From Rhizobium sp. CG5 (GTDB lineage Bacteria; Pseudomonadota; Alphaproteobacteria; Rhizobiales; Rhizobiaceae), in contig NZ_JABAEF010000002.1 of assembly GCF_023701945.1 (NCBI RefSeq), positions 458,518 through 522,517 of the forward strand: 64,000 nucleotides of DNA. Reading direction: 5' to 3'. This document shows positions 19,502 to 29,231 of the stretch, in pieces. The stretch's first letter is position 1; each line of letters starts with the position of its first letter. The translations under genes and the position numbers were made by a program. The notes under the pieces are model-generated. The model saw nothing but the letters and a program-made list of their open reading frames with translations. It was not told where the DNA came from and ran no database searches.

Positions 19502-20353
19502 ATGGCCGAGCGCATCTCCACCCTCAGCGACGTCAGCACGCTCTATGACGTTCTCCTCTGCGATGTCTGGGGTGTGCTGCACAACGGTGTCGACGTGTTC
19601 CAGCATGCCTCCGAAGCCCTGTCGGCCGCCCGCGAAAAGGGCGTGACCGTGGTGCTGATCACCAATTCGCCGCGCCCGGCGCCCGGCGTCATCACCCAGC
19701 TGCGCATGATGGGCGTCGCCGATACCGCCTATGACCGGATCGTCACCTCGGGCGACGTCACCCGCAAGCTGATTGCCGAAGGCCCGTCCAAGGTCTTCCT
19801 GCTCGGCCCCGAGCGCGACATGCCGCTGCTCGACGGGCTGGAGGTCCAGGTCGAGGCTGCCGAGACCGCCCAGTCCATCGTCTGCACCGGCCTGTTCGAT
19901 GACGAGGTCGATGTTCCGGAAGATTATCACGACATGCTGCTGGCCTTCCAGACGCGTGGCGTGCCGCTGATCTGCGCCAATCCCGACCTGATCGTCGAGC
20001 GCGGCCACCGCATGATCCCCTGCGCCGGCGCCGTCGCCGCCTATTACCAGCAGCTCGGCGGCGAAATCCGCATCGCCGGCAAGCCGCATAAGCCGATCTA
20101 TCAGGCCGCATTGGCCGAGGCCCGTGAACAGCGTGGCACCGAGATCGATCTCAGCCGCGTCATGGCCATCGGCGACGGCATGCCGACCGACGTGCGCGGC
20201 GCCGTCGATGCCGGCCTCGACCTGCTCTATATCAGCGGCGGCATCCATGCGGCCGAATATACCGTCAACGGCAAGCCGGACGAGGCGATCCTCAATGCCT
20301 GGCTGAAAAGCGAGGGCGTCGACCCCCGCTTCTGGATGCCGCGATTGGCATGA
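19502..20353 (+). CDS. HAD class IIA hydrolase, TIGR01459-type (NagD-like)
   Basis: A 283-residue sugar-phosphatase-like protein. Motif I is LLCDVWGVLHNG near residue 20, motif II is VLITNSPRPA, and the C-terminal motifs are KPHKPIYQAAL and RVMAIGDGMPTDVRGAVDAG. The type IIA cap lies between motifs II and III. In alphaproteobacteria this family is commonly found just upstream of ribF, as here (129 bases apart). The natural substrate is unknown. Confidence 0.9.
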   Translation: MAERISTLSDVSTLYDVLLCDVWGVLHNGVDVFQHASEALSAAREKGVTVVLITNSPRPAPGVITQLRMMGVADTAYDRIVTSGDVTRKLIAEGPSKVFLLGPERDMPLLDGLEVQVEAAETAQSIVCTGLFDDEVDVPEDYHDMLLAFQTRGVPLICANPDLIVERGHRMIPCAGAVAAYYQQLGGEIRIAGKPHKPIYQAALAEAREQRGTEIDLSRVMAIGDGMPTDVRGAVDAGLDLLYISGGIHAAEYTVNGKPDEAILNAWLKSEGVDPRFWMPRLA

Positions 20354-20482
20354 GACGAGGCGTTGGACGATGAATTTGCGGCAAGTCATTCCCCTCCGTA
20401 ATGCGAGCCTATCGAACGGGGTACCCTCGCGTAATGCTGGCTGTCCGGTCCTGGGAGCCATCCCAGCCAATGGAACCCTCTC

Positions 20483-21463
20483 ATGACCGTCTTTCACCGC
20501 AACGACAAAAAGAATCCGCTGCCGGAAAGCCTGAGGGGCGGGGTGATTGCTATCGGCAATTTTGACGGCGTGCATCGCGGTCACCAGACAGTGCTGGCCC
20601 GGGCGCTCGAACTGTCCGACCAGCGCGGCGTGCCGGCGCTGGTGCTGACCTTCGAGCCCCATCCGCGTTCGGTGTTCAATCCCGACCGGCCGGTCTTCCG
20701 CCTGACGCCGGCGCCGCTGCGGGCCCGCATCCTGGAGGCGCTCGGCTTTCACTCGGTCATCGAATATCCCTTCGACCGCGAGTTTTCGCAGCGCTCCGCC
20801 GAGGAATTCATCCAGTCGATCCTGGTCGACTGGCTCGGCGCCTCGGAGGTCGTCACCGGTTTCGATTTTCATTTCGGCAAGGGACGGGAAGGCGGGCCTG
20901 CCTTCCTGATGGACGCCGGCGGCCGCAACGGCTTTGGCGTGACGCTGATCGACGCCTTCCGCGACGAGGGCACCGATGTCGTCTCGTCGAGCCGCATTCG
21001 CGGCCTTCTGGGCAACGGCGAGGTGGCGGAGGCCGCCGGCCTGCTCGGCTACCGCTTCACGGTCGAAGCCGAGGTGATCAAGGGCCAGCAGCTCGGCCGC
21101 ACATTGGGCTATCCGACCGCCAATATGGCGCTGCCGCCGGAGGCCGAGCTGAAACCCGGCATCTATGCCGTCAAGCTGCGCCGTGCCGATGGCCGCATGC
21201 ATGACGGCGTGGCAAGCTTCGGCTATCGCCCGACGGTCACCGACAACGGCGCCGCCCTGCTCGAAACCTTCGTCTTCGATTTCTCCGGCGATCTCTATGG
21301 TGAGATCTGCGCGGTCTCGTTCTTCGGCTATCTGCGTCCCGAACTGAAATTCGACGGCCTCGATCCGCTGGTCGCCCAGATCAGGCGGGACGAGGAGGAG
21401 GCAAGGGCGCTTCTGTCCGGCGTCAGGCCGATCGGCGAACTGGACCGCAGAATCGCGTTCTGA
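20483..21463 (+). CDS. ribF: Bifunctional riboflavin kinase / FMN adenylyltransferase
   Basis: A 326-residue enzyme that makes FMN and FAD. The N-terminal adenylyltransferase domain has AIGNFDGVHRGHQTVL and LTFEPHPRSVFNPD; the SSSRIRGLLGNGEV segment closes it. The C-terminal riboflavin kinase domain has GRTLGYPTANM and an ETFVFDFSGDLYGE block. It sits in the conserved HAD-ribF-ileS neighbourhood, but a diguanylate cyclase gene separates it from ileS. A small hairpin (CTGGGA-GCCA-TCCCAG, 20451-20466) precedes the start; no FMN riboswitch was recognised. Confidence 0.95.
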   Translation: MTVFHRNDKKNPLPESLRGGVIAIGNFDGVHRGHQTVLARALELSDQRGVPALVLTFEPHPRSVFNPDRPVFRLTPAPLRARILEALGFHSVIEYPFDREFSQRSAEEFIQSILVDWLGASEVVTGFDFHFGKGREGGPAFLMDAGGRNGFGVTLIDAFRDEGTDVVSSSRIRGLLGNGEVAEAAGLLGYRFTVEAEVIKGQQLGRTLGYPTANMALPPEAELKPGIYAVKLRRADGRMHDGVASFGYRPTVTDNGAALLETFVFDFSGDLYGEICAVSFFGYLRPELKFDGLDPLVAQIRRDEEEARALLSGVRPIGELDRRIAF

Positions 21464-21675
21464 CACCCAGGCTGTTGGTCGGCATCAACGAGACCCTGCC
21501 AGCCGCCGGTCAAACGGCCAGGACCGGAGCCGCCCGAGGCTTGTGCCCTGTCGGCGATTCACCAGAGCTTTACCGAGATCGTCCAGAATACCGGCAATAT
21601 CGCGATCTTTAATCATTCTGAGACCACTTGGGTGATTGACTTGGTCGAGGCCGTGTTCAGGAAGCTTTCGCCCCC

Positions 21676-22896
21676 ATGTTCGATTTGCTGACGATCGTAA
21701 CGTACAACGCCGTGATCAACCTGGTGATCGCGATCATCGCAGCCATTGCCTGGTGGCGTCACCGCCGGCAGACGGACATCATCTACTGGTTGCTGACCAC
21801 GTGGTTTATGGTGCTTGGCGCGGTCTGCACCAGCATGACCGAGCTCTTGCCCTACAACATCCTCGGCTATGTCGGCGGGACAATCTATGTGACAAAAACC
21901 GGCTTCATGTGCCTCGGGTTCAAGGCATTCTATGGTCAGCCCCACAGGCTGCGGGAGGCCTTCTATGTCTCGGCGCCTTTCCTTGTACTCCTGATCGGGG
22001 CCAGCGTTCTCGATGATCCGGGCCCAACGCGCATCTTTCTGATCTATCTCGGTTCTGCGATCAATCTGGCGCTCTGCGCACAGGTTCTCTGGCGGGCGGG
22101 GCAAGGCGAGCGTTTGCCGTCTGGACGGCTGGCCGCTTACATCCTGACCGTTTACGCTGGCGCCAACGCGCTGATTTCCCCGCTGGCGATTTTATATCCT
22201 GTGCAGTTCGTCGGTCGGATCCCGGTCTCCGACTGGATGGCCTATACCAGCATCCTCCTGCTGATCTTGAACGTCCTGTCCTTTCTGATGGTCATGGTTC
22301 TGAAGCTTGAGCGCAGCAGCGAGATCCAGCGCCAACTGGCCGAGCGGGACGCGTTGACGGGCGCCGCCAATCGACGAACCTTCCTGCGCGAGGCGGCACG
22401 GCTGGAAAAGGCGGGCGAGATGGCCATCGCCATCGTTGATCTCGATCATTTCAAAGTGGTCAACGATACCTTTGGCCACAAGGGAGGTGACGACGCGCTG
22501 GTCCAGTTCGTTGCCCGCGCTGGAATGAACTTGCCGGCGGACGCCGTCTTCGGCCGCCTCGGTGGCGAGGAGTTTGGCATATGTCTGCCTGGACATGATC
22601 GGAGCGCCGCCCGGGTGGTCCTCGAGACCCTGCGGGACGCCATTGCCCGCATGGAAGTCCGGTCGGACGGTCACACGTTCGGGCTGACCATGTCCTGCGG
22701 CTACACGGTCACGGATGACCGCGTTCGCAGCCTGGATGCGTGGATGGCAGATGCCGACATGGGCCTTTACGCCGCCAAGAACAATGGTCGCAACTGCGTG
22801 GTTGCATACAGACCGGAGATGGCGCTGTCCGTTCTGACAACGCCTGCTGCCGGCACCGTATTGCCCATGGCAGAGCCGTCGCGCCTGACGGCTTAG
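21676..22896 (+). CDS. Membrane-bound diguanylate cyclase (GGDEF)
   Basis: A 406-residue protein. Residues 1-205 contain about six or seven hydrophobic segments forming a membrane sensor region. The GGDEF domain follows (RDALTGAANRRTF; DLDHFKVVNDTFGH; signature GGEEF in GRLGGEEFGICLPG; YAAKNNGRN). The active-site residues are intact, so synthesis of cyclic di-GMP is expected. No inhibitory RxxD site stands out just before GGEEF. It interrupts the usual ribF-ileS spacing, which suggests a later insertion. Confidence 0.93.
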   Translation: MFDLLTIVTYNAVINLVIAIIAAIAWWRHRRQTDIIYWLLTTWFMVLGAVCTSMTELLPYNILGYVGGTIYVTKTGFMCLGFKAFYGQPHRLREAFYVSAPFLVLLIGASVLDDPGPTRIFLIYLGSAINLALCAQVLWRAGQGERLPSGRLAAYILTVYAGANALISPLAILYPVQFVGRIPVSDWMAYTSILLLILNVLSFLMVMVLKLERSSEIQRQLAERDALTGAANRRTFLREAARLEKAGEMAIAIVDLDHFKVVNDTFGHKGGDDALVQFVARAGMNLPADAVFGRLGGEEFGICLPGHDRSAARVVLETLRDAIARMEVRSDGHTFGLTMSCGYTVTDDRVRSLDAWMADADMGLYAAKNNGRNCVVAYRPEMALSVLTTPAAGTVLPMAEPSRLTA

Positions 22897-23209
22897 TCGC
22901 AAGCCTGCATCGGGTCGCCGGTGTCGACAGCGGCGCCGGAAGACCCGCAGTCCCTCGGCCACGACACGCAAACTTCTTGGCCGCCGCCTCTTTCATTTTC
23001 CCGCAAAAACGCTTAGACAACCGGCACTATGACCCAATACCGGTTGATGACCATATCCCGAATTATGGGCCCGGCCTTCTGAGGCGCTTTTTCAAAAGCC
23101 CGCCCGAAGGTCCGGGATTTCCGCGCTGGGTATGCCCGCGCGTCTGCCTTTAAAGACAATCCGTATGATCGGGCGGCTGGCCACCAGCGCCCCAGCCAAT
23201 GGCGATACC
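22897..23209. other. Intergenic region before ileS
   Basis: 313 bases holding the leader and presumably the promoter of ileS. No T-box, terminator or repeat of the window's families was seen. An open frame runs in from 23132 in the ileS frame, but its translation looks non-coding, so ileS is started at 23210. Confidence 0.5.
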
Positions 23210-26146
23210 ATGACCGACAGCACTGAAAAGCTTGACTATTCCAAGACGCTCTATCTGCCCGAAACCGAATTCCCGATGCGCGCCGGCCTTCCCCAGAAGG
23301 AGCCGGAAATGGCGAAGAAGTGGAAGGACATGGAGCTCTATAAGAAGCTCCGCGCTTCCGCCGCCGGTCGGACAAAATTCGTCCTGCATGACGGCCCTCC
23401 TTATGCCAACGGCAATATCCATATCGGCCATGCGCTGAACAAGGTGCTCAAAGACGTCATCACCCGCTCGTTCCAGATGCGTGGCTTCGACGCCAATTAC
23501 GTGCCTGGCTGGGATTGCCACGGCCTGCCGATCGAATGGAAGATCGAGGAAGCCTATCGCGCCAAGGGCAAGGACAAGAACGAAGTCCCGGTCAATGAAT
23601 TCCGCAAGGAATGCCGCGAATTCGCCCAGGGCTGGATCGACATCCAGTCCGACGAATTCCGCCGCCTCGGCATCGAGGGCGATTTCGAGCGCCCCTATAC
23701 GACGATGAACTTTCACGCCGAGAGCCGTATCGCCGGCGAACTCTTGAAGCTCGCCATGTCCGGCCAGCTTTATCGCGGCTCCAAGCCGATCATGTGGAGC
23801 GTGGTGGAACGTACCGCGCTGGCGGAAGCCGAGGTGGAGTATCACGAGGTCGAGAGCGACACGATCTGGGTGAAGTTTCCTGTGGTGGAGGCCGGTACCT
23901 TCGACGTTGTCCCAAGCGATACGATGCCAATTCGGTTGACCGACGCCTCTGTCGTTATCTGGACCACCACGCCCTGGACCATCCCCGGCAACCGCGCGAT
24001 CTCCTATTCGTCGCGCATCGAATACGGCCTCTACGAGGTCACCGAAGCCACCAACGACTTCGGCCCGCAGCCGGGTGAACAGCTAATCTTCGCCAAGCGT
24101 CTGGCCGAGGATTGCGCCACCAAGGCCAAGGTCACCCTCAAGCTGATCCGCGATGTCACCGGTGCGGAACTCGGCGCGATCACCTGCGCCCATCCGCTGG
24201 CCTCCATGGGCTACGACTTCCTCGTCCCCCTGCTCGACGGCGACCATGTCACCGACGATGCCGGCACCGGTTTCGTGCACACCGCCCCCGGCCATGGCCG
24301 CGAGGACTTTGACATCTGGATGGCCAAGGCCCGCGACATCGAAGCACGCGGCATCTCGTCAAAAATCCCCTTCACCGTCGACGATGCCGGTTTCTACACC
24401 GAGGATGCGCCGGGCTTCGGTCCGTCCGCCGAGGGCGGTGCCGCTCGCGTCATCGACGACAATGGCAAGAAGGGCGACGCCAACAAGCGGGTGATGGACG
24501 CGCTGATCGCGGCCGGCAATCTGTTTGCCCGCGGCCGTATCAAGCATGACTATCCCCATTCCTGGCGCTCCAAGAAGCCGGTCATCTTCCGCAACACGCC
24601 GCAATGGTTCGTCTACATGGACAAGGAGCTTGGCGACGGCACGACGCTGCGCAGCCGAGCCCTCTCGGCCATCGACGACACCCGTTTCGTGCCCGCCGCC
24701 GGCCAGAACCGGTTGCGCGCCATGATCGAAGGCCGCCCGGACTGGGTACTTTCCCGTCAAAGAGCGTGGGGCGTGCCGATCTGCGTCTTCGCCGATGCAG
24801 CGGGCAATGTCCTGCAGGATGAAGAGGTCAACAAGCGCATCTTGGAAGCCTTCGAGACGGAAGGCGCCGATGCCTGGTTTGCCGGAGGCGCCAAGGAGCG
24901 TTTCCTGGGCAATGCCCATGACGCCGAACAGTGGACCATGGTCACCGACATCCTCGACGTCTGGTTTGATTCTGGCTCGACCCATACCTTCACGCTGGAA
25001 GATCGCCCGGATCTCAAATGGCCGGCCGATGTCTATCTGGAAGGCTCCGACCAGCATCGCGGCTGGTTCCATTCCTCGCTTCTGGAAAGCTGCGCGACGC
25101 GCGGTCGCGCACCTTACAACGCCGTCGTCACCCATGGGTTCATCATGGATGAGAAGGGCGAGAAGATGTCGAAGTCGAAGGGCAATGTGACCGCCCCGCA
25201 GACCATCATGAACGATGCCGGTGCCGATATCCTGCGCCTCTGGGTCATGTCGTCCGACTATGCCGAGGACCTGCGCGTCGGCAAGACGATCATCCAGACC
25301 AATATCGATTCCTACCGCAAGATCCGCAACACGCTGCGCTGGATGCTCGGCACGCTCGCCCATGACAAGGGCGAGGAGATTTCTTATGCCGAGCTGCCCG
25401 AACTCGAAAAGCTGGTCCTGCATCGTCTGGTCGAACTCGATGCCATCGTGCGCGACGGCTATGACGAATTCGACTTCAAGAAGATCGCCCGCGCGCTCAC
25501 CGATTTCGCCAATGTCGAGCTGTCGGCCTTCTATTTCGACATCCGCAAGGACGCGCTCTATTGCGACGCCCCGTCGTCGCTGCGTCGGCGCGCCGCCCTG
25601 CATGTCATCCGCAAGCTGTTCGATTGCCTGGTTCTGTGGTTCGCGCCGATGATGCCGTTCACGACAGAAGAAGCCTGGCTGTCGCGCGATCCGTCTGCGG
25701 TCTCGGTGCATCTGGAACAGTTCCCGACCATTCCGGCCGAATGGAAGAACGACGCGCTGGTCGAAAAGTGGAAGAAGATCCGCACCGTGCGTCGCGTCGT
25801 CACCGGCGCGCTCGAAATCGAGCGCAAGGACAAGCGCATCGGCTCGTCGCTGGAGGCCGCACCCGTCGTGCACATCGCCGATCCGGACCTGGCAAAAGCG
25901 CTGGAGGGCCAGGACTTCGAGGAGATCTGCATCACCTCGGCGATCACCATCGTCAGCGGTGCCGGCCCGGCGGATGCCTTCCGCCTCGATGACGTCGCCA
26001 ATGTCGCCGTCGAGCCGAAGCTGGCCGAGGGCACGAAATGCGCCCGCTCGTGGCGGATCACCACCGATGTCGGCGCCGATCCGGCCTTTCCGGATGTGTC
26101 GGCCCGCGATGCGGCAGCGCTTCGCGAGCTCGGCGTGACACGTTAA
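23210..26146 (+). CDS. ileS: Isoleucyl-tRNA synthetase
   Basis: A 978-residue class I synthetase. The start at 23210 ([23 protein letters not shown]) is chosen because conserved sequence begins there. The HIGH motif is [16 protein letters not shown] and the KMSKS loop is [11 protein letters not shown]. The editing (CP1) domain contains [11 protein letters not shown] and the tryptophan-rich [10 protein letters not shown] block precedes KMSKS. The anticodon-binding region ends without the zinc-binding CxxC module found in many bacterial IleRS, which is the form I expect in rhizobia. Confidence 0.96.
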   Translation: MTDSTEKLDYSKTLYLPETEFPMRAGLPQKEPEMAKKWKDMELYKKLRASAAGRTKFVLHDGPPYANGNIHIGHALNKVLKDVITRSFQMRGFDANYVPGWDCHGLPIEWKIEEAYRAKGKDKNEVPVNEFRKECREFAQGWIDIQSDEFRRLGIEGDFERPYTTMNFHAESRIAGELLKLAMSGQLYRGSKPIMWSVVERTALAEAEVEYHEVESDTIWVKFPVVEAGTFDVVPSDTMPIRLTDASVVIWTTTPWTIPGNRAISYSSRIEYGLYEVTEATNDFGPQPGEQLIFAKRLAEDCATKAKVTLKLIRDVTGAELGAITCAHPLASMGYDFLVPLLDGDHVTDDAGTGFVHTAPGHGREDFDIWMAKARDIEARGISSKIPFTVDDAGFYTEDAPGFGPSAEGGAARVIDDNGKKGDANKRVMDALIAAGNLFARGRIKHDYPHSWRSKKPVIFRNTPQWFVYMDKELGDGTTLRSRALSAIDDTRFVPAAGQNRLRAMIEGRPDWVLSRQRAWGVPICVFADAAGNVLQDEEVNKRILEAFETEGADAWFAGGAKERFLGNAHDAEQWTMVTDILDVWFDSGSTHTFTLEDRPDLKWPADVYLEGSDQHRGWFHSSLLESCATRGRAPYNAVVTHGFIMDEKGEKMSKSKGNVTAPQTIMNDAGADILRLWVMSSDYAEDLRVGKTIIQTNIDSYRKIRNTLRWMLGTLAHDKGEEISYAELPELEKLVLHRLVELDAIVRDGYDEFDFKKIARALTDFANVELSAFYFDIRKDALYCDAPSSLRRRAALHVIRKLFDCLVLWFAPMMPFTTEEAWLSRDPSAVSVHLEQFPTIPAEWKNDALVEKWKKIRTVRRVVTGALEIERKDKRIGSSLEAAPVVHIADPDLAKALEGQDFEEICITSAITIVSGAGPADAFRLDDVANVAVEPKLAEGTKCARSWRITTDVGADPAFPDVSARDAAALRELGVTR

Positions 26147-26155
26147 CGAAATATG

Positions 26156-26189
26156 ACCGGATGGTTTGCGCTTTTGCGCGCCATCCGGT
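26156..26189. other. Stem-loop downstream of ileS
   Basis: ACCGGATGG and CCATCCGGT are perfect arms enclosing GCGC-TTTT-GCGC. It starts ten bases after the ileS stop but has no T-run on the plus strand, so factor-independent termination is uncertain. Confidence 0.5.
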
Positions 26190-26282
26190 AAAACCTGCCT
26201 GAAATTGGCCGAAGTTCTCTGTCAGGCGATGGCAGTACGGGGTCGAAACATGATGGATGACCGGCGAGGCTGGAAGGTTTTG

Positions 26283-26912
26283 ATGAATAGCGCAGATATG
26301 TTTCGAGTTGGCGCCGGTGCGGCGGGCATTCTCATTGCCTGCCTCGGCCTGAGCGGGTGCGTCGGCAGCCCGACCTATGGCACGGATAAAACCGCCGCCG
26401 AACAGTTGGCCGATGATGTGGGATCGATTGCATCGATCGGCTCCAATCCCAACAAGGGCGGCGATATCAAGCAGAATCCCCGGCCCAACCTGGTCATGCC
26501 GCCGGACACCGCCAAGGCCGAGCTGGTGGCACCGCAGCAGTCGCTGGCCAGCAAGGACAATCCGGAATGGCTGGAAGCGCCGGAAGAGACGCGCAAGCGC
26601 CTCGTCGAGGAGGCCGATGCCAATGCCGACAATCCGCGCTACCGCTCGCCGCTGCTGGCCGGCTATGGCAGCAATGGCACGATGACCGAGACGCAGAAGT
26701 GGGAAGCGTTCCGCGAGGCCCGCAAGGTCCAGAAGGGCGCCTATCTCGACCAGCGTCGCTTCCTCTCCGAACCGCCGAGCGAGTACCGCCAGGCTTCAGA
26801 CCCGGCCGTGCTCGACGATCTGGGCGAGCCCGAGGACGCCAAGGCCAAGCGCCGCAAGAAGGAAGCCAAGGCTGCCAGCCAGACATCGTCCTGGTGGATG
26901 CCCTTCCAATAA
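26283..26912 (+). CDS. Putative lipoprotein
   Basis: A 209-residue protein. The start at 26283 is preferred because GGAAGG lies six bases upstream and the first residues (MNSADMFRVGAGAAGILIACLGLSGC) make a lipoprotein signal peptide with a lipobox LSGC. The mature part is polar, rich in Ala, Asp, Glu and Lys, with conserved-looking blocks NPRPNLVMPPDTAKAELV and KWEAFREARKVQKGAYLDQRR. It ends in a lysine-rich stretch and SSWWMPFQ. Conserved near ileS in rhizobia as far as I recall; function unknown. Confidence 0.8.
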   Translation: MNSADMFRVGAGAAGILIACLGLSGCVGSPTYGTDKTAAEQLADDVGSIASIGSNPNKGGDIKQNPRPNLVMPPDTAKAELVAPQQSLASKDNPEWLEAPEETRKRLVEEADANADNPRYRSPLLAGYGSNGTMTETQKWEAFREARKVQKGAYLDQRRFLSEPPSEYRQASDPAVLDDLGEPEDAKAKRRKKEAKAASQTSSWWMPFQ

Positions 26913-27000
26913 GCGCGCAAGACCGATTGAAGACCATCAGGGCAGGCCGGCAGCGGCCTGCCTCTCTTTTTGGGAAAACCTCTCGTCTCAGGTAGAGCCA

Positions 27001-27480
27001 ATGACATTCACCATTCGCGATGCCCGCCCGGACGATGCCGCCACCATCCTGCGCTTCATCACCGATCTCGCCATCTTCGAAAAGGCCGGCGACGAGGTGG
27101 AGGCAACGGTGGAAAGCCTGACCGAGACTTTGTTCGGTCCGGGCTCGGTGACCGGTTCGGTCATTCTGGAGAAGCACGGCGTGCCGGCCGGCTTTGCCAT
27201 CTGGTTCTACAACTATTCCACCTGGCAGGGTCGCCGGGGCCTCTATCTCGAAGATCTCTATGTCGCGCCTGAGCATCGCGGCTCCGGCGCCGGCACGCTG
27301 CTGCTGCGTTACCTCGCAAAGCGCGCCCTGGCGGAAGGCTGCGGCCGCTTCGAATGGAGCGTGCTCGACTGGAACACTCCCGCCATCCGCGTCTACGACG
27401 CCATCGGCGCGGCCCCGCAGACCGAATGGATCCGCTACCGCATGGCCGGCGACGCGCTGAAGGAGTTTGCCGAGGGGTGA
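27001..27480 (+). CDS. GNAT-family N-acetyltransferase
   Basis: A 159-residue acetyltransferase of the diamine/spermidine-type GNAT branch. It begins FTIRDARPDDAATILRFI; the acetyl-CoA motif A is LYVAPEHRGSGAGTLLLRYLAKRAL (Q/RxxGxG/A loop HRGSGAG). Motif B follows at FEWSVLDWNTPAIRVYDAIGA, with the tyrosine general acid candidate in VYDAIG. Polyamines or an amino group on another small molecule are likely substrates; this is not resolved. Confidence 0.9.
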   Translation: MTFTIRDARPDDAATILRFITDLAIFEKAGDEVEATVESLTETLFGPGSVTGSVILEKHGVPAGFAIWFYNYSTWQGRRGLYLEDLYVAPEHRGSGAGTLLLRYLAKRALAEGCGRFEWSVLDWNTPAIRVYDAIGAAPQTEWIRYRMAGDALKEFAEG

Positions 27481-27502
27481 GGCCCCGAGTTCGTTCATTG
27501 AC

Positions 27503-27526
27503 AAAGTAAGCGAATTTCCTTACTTT
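27503..27526. promoter_or_regulatory. Inverted repeat operator before prlF-yhaV
   Basis: AAAGTAAG-8 bases-CTTACTTT, perfect arms, 24 bases before the PrlF-type antitoxin ATG. AbrB-type antitoxins bind such sites to repress their own operon. A second AT-rich promoter-like stretch overlaps it. Confidence 0.65.
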
Positions 27527-27549
27527 CACGGTCAATCAAGGAGACTTGG

Positions 27550-27879
27550 ATGGCCGCCCTGTTGAAAAAAATCAGCACGATTACCGAGAAAGGCCAAGTG
27601 ACCGTTCCAAAGTCCGTGCGGGATGCACTCGGCCTTGGTTATGGCGGGCGGGTTGCTTTCTATGTCGATGAGAACAGGCATGTCTCCATCGAAAAGGTAG
27701 ACGAAGCCGACGACGACCCGGTGATTGACAGCTTCCTCGGCTTCCTCGCAAACGATATGGAAAAACATCCGGAACGTGTCCAGGAGTTCCCGAAGGCCTT
27801 GGTTGATCGCATGGCTGAACTGACCAAGGGCATGCATGTCAATCTGGACGACCCCATCCTGGGCGATGTGACGATCTGA
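27550..27879 (+). CDS. prlF: PrlF (SohA)-type antitoxin
   Basis: A 109-residue antitoxin. The N-terminal half is a swapped-hairpin AbrB DNA-binding domain (STITEKGQVTVPKSVRDALGLGYGGRVAFYV). The acidic C-terminal half (DSFLGFLANDMEKHPERVQ) is the PrlF-type toxin-binding region. It is followed after three bases by a YhaV toxin gene. It should repress its own promoter through the palindrome at 27503-27526. Confidence 0.92.
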   Translation: MAALLKKISTITEKGQVTVPKSVRDALGLGYGGRVAFYVDENRHVSIEKVDEADDDPVIDSFLGFLANDMEKHPERVQEFPKALVDRMAELTKGMHVNLDDPILGDVTI

Positions 27880-27882
27880 CCG

Positions 27883-28386
27883 ATGCCGGTGGTCAACGGA
27901 TGGACGATACGGGCTCACCCACTCCTGCTCGATCAACTGGAAAAACTGACGGCATCGGTTGAGGCGCTGAGGCGCAAAGACCCTCAGAGCTATCAGGAGA
28001 GCGCCAACGCCAAACTGCTGGCCGCACTCCTTGCCCTGATGTTTGAAAAGATTCCTCAGGACCCGACGTCGACAGCCTATGTTCAAGGCAAGACGCTTGG
28101 AGCGAGCCGACGGCATTGGTTCCGAGCCAAATTCGGGGCGGCGCGTTTCCGTCTTTTCTTCCGCTATAGCAGTCGCGCCAAGGTGATCATCTTCGCCTGG
28201 GTGAATGACGAAAACACCTTGAGGACATACGGGTCAAAATCGGATGCCTATGCCGTGTTCAAGGACATGCTTGATAGCGACAACCCACCGGACGACTGGG
28301 AAACGCTGTTGAAAGCAGCATCGGACCGCAAGGCTGAAACACGTTTAAACAGCGCCCACGCATCCGCATCGAAAAAACAGGACTGA
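27883..28386 (+). CDS. yhaV: YhaV-type RNase toxin
   Basis: A 167-residue toxin of the YhaV family, a RelE-fold ribosome-dependent RNase. Landmarks are VVNGWTIRAHPLLLDQLEKL, QDPTSTAYVQGKTLGASRRHWFRAKFGAARFRLFFRYSS and IIFAWVNDENTLRTYGSKSDAYAVFKDML. The PrlF partner lies directly upstream with three bases between. The last 20 residues are less conserved. A cluster of mosaic repeats begins about 70 bases downstream. Confidence 0.92.
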   Translation: MPVVNGWTIRAHPLLLDQLEKLTASVEALRRKDPQSYQESANAKLLAALLALMFEKIPQDPTSTAYVQGKTLGASRRHWFRAKFGAARFRLFFRYSSRAKVIIFAWVNDENTLRTYGSKSDAYAVFKDMLDSDNPPDDWETLLKAASDRKAETRLNSAHASASKKQD

Positions 28387-28455
28387 CGTGCCGTGCTGCT
28401 TTCCGCAGCGTTTTGGATCCCCGCGCCACGGCGGCAGGGCAATCGCATATGAAAA

Positions 28456-28665
28456 CAGTCCCCTCCCAAACCCTCCCCACAAGGGGGAGGGCTTAACCCA
28501 GCCGCACCCTCTATGGATAAAAGCGAGCGCGTTCGTCCGGGTGTTCTCCCCCCTTGTGGGGGAGATGGCCGGCAGGCCAGAGAGGGTCTTTTCTAATATG
28601 CGATTGCCCTCGCCCCAACGGGGAGAGGTCCGCCGAGCAAAGCGGAGGCGGGGTGAGGGGGCGCC
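28456..28665. repeat. Composite mosaic repeat cluster
   Basis: Three modules fill the 327-base gap between yhaV and tadA. They are CCCTCCCCACAAGGGGGAGGG with a GCTTAACCC tail (28456-28520), CTCCCCCCTTGTGGGGGAG plus GGCCGGCAGGCC and AGAGAGGGTC (28542-28591), and CTCGCCCCAACGGGGAGAGG with CCGCCGAGCAAAGCGGAGG (28601-28665). The first two, with the roughly 100 bases that join them, recur inverted at 40560-40745. Confidence 0.8.
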
Positions 28666-28713
28666 ACGCACTGCTTTCTTCCCGAAAACGCCTGTGCAGC
28701 CAGCCAACGCGCT

Positions 28714-29163
28714 CTACCGTCGCTCCTTGAAAAAATCCTTAAGAATTCGTGCGGCTTGCGTTTCGCCGATACCGGAATAGACCTCCGGCGCGTGATGGCA
28801 GGTCGCTTGCCCATAGAAGCGCACGCCATTGTCCACCCCGCCGCCCTTCGGGTCTTCGGCGCCGTAATAGAGCCGCCGCAGCCGCGCAAAGGAGATGGCC
28901 GCGGCGCACATGGTGCAGGGCTCCAGCGTCACATAGAGGTCGGCGCTGGTCAGCCGCTCCTGGCCAAGCCGCTCGGCAGCGCGGCGGATGGCGAGGATTT
29001 CGGCATGCGCCGTGATGTCGTTTGCCGCCCGGGTTTCGTTGCCGGCCGAGGCGATGATCTCGCCGTCCAGCACCAGAACCGCGCCGATCGGCACTTCGCC
29101 CCGTGCGCCGGCGGCCCTTGCGGCGTCCAGCGCTGCATCCATGAAGCGATTTGTCTCCGGCAT
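28714..29163 (-). CDS. tadA: tRNA-specific adenosine deaminase
   Basis: A 149-residue zinc deaminase that converts A34 to inosine in tRNA-Arg(ACG), essential for decoding CGN codons. The zinc and catalytic motifs are intact: THAEILAIRRA (His ligand and catalytic Glu) and LEPCTMCAAAI (two Cys ligands). EVPIGAVLV is the family start. It is divergent from rluB with 68 bases between the starts, a common rhizobial arrangement. Confidence 0.95.
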   Translation of the reverse strand: MPETNRFMDAALDAARAAGARGEVPIGAVLVLDGEIIASAGNETRAANDITAHAEILAIRRAAERLGQERLTSADLYVTLEPCTMCAAAISFARLRRLYYGAEDPKGGGVDNGVRFYGQATCHHAPEVYSGIGETQAARILKDFFKERR

Positions 29164-29231
29164 ATGACACTTTTCCTCTTAACCCTTGCCGCGCGAACTG
29201 ATACGACACGCCAAACGACAGGCAAACAAAA

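Noticed and set aside
20354..20482. Possible FMN riboswitch before ribF
   Set aside because: Only a small hairpin is seen; the region is too short and lacks the conserved multi-stem FMN element.
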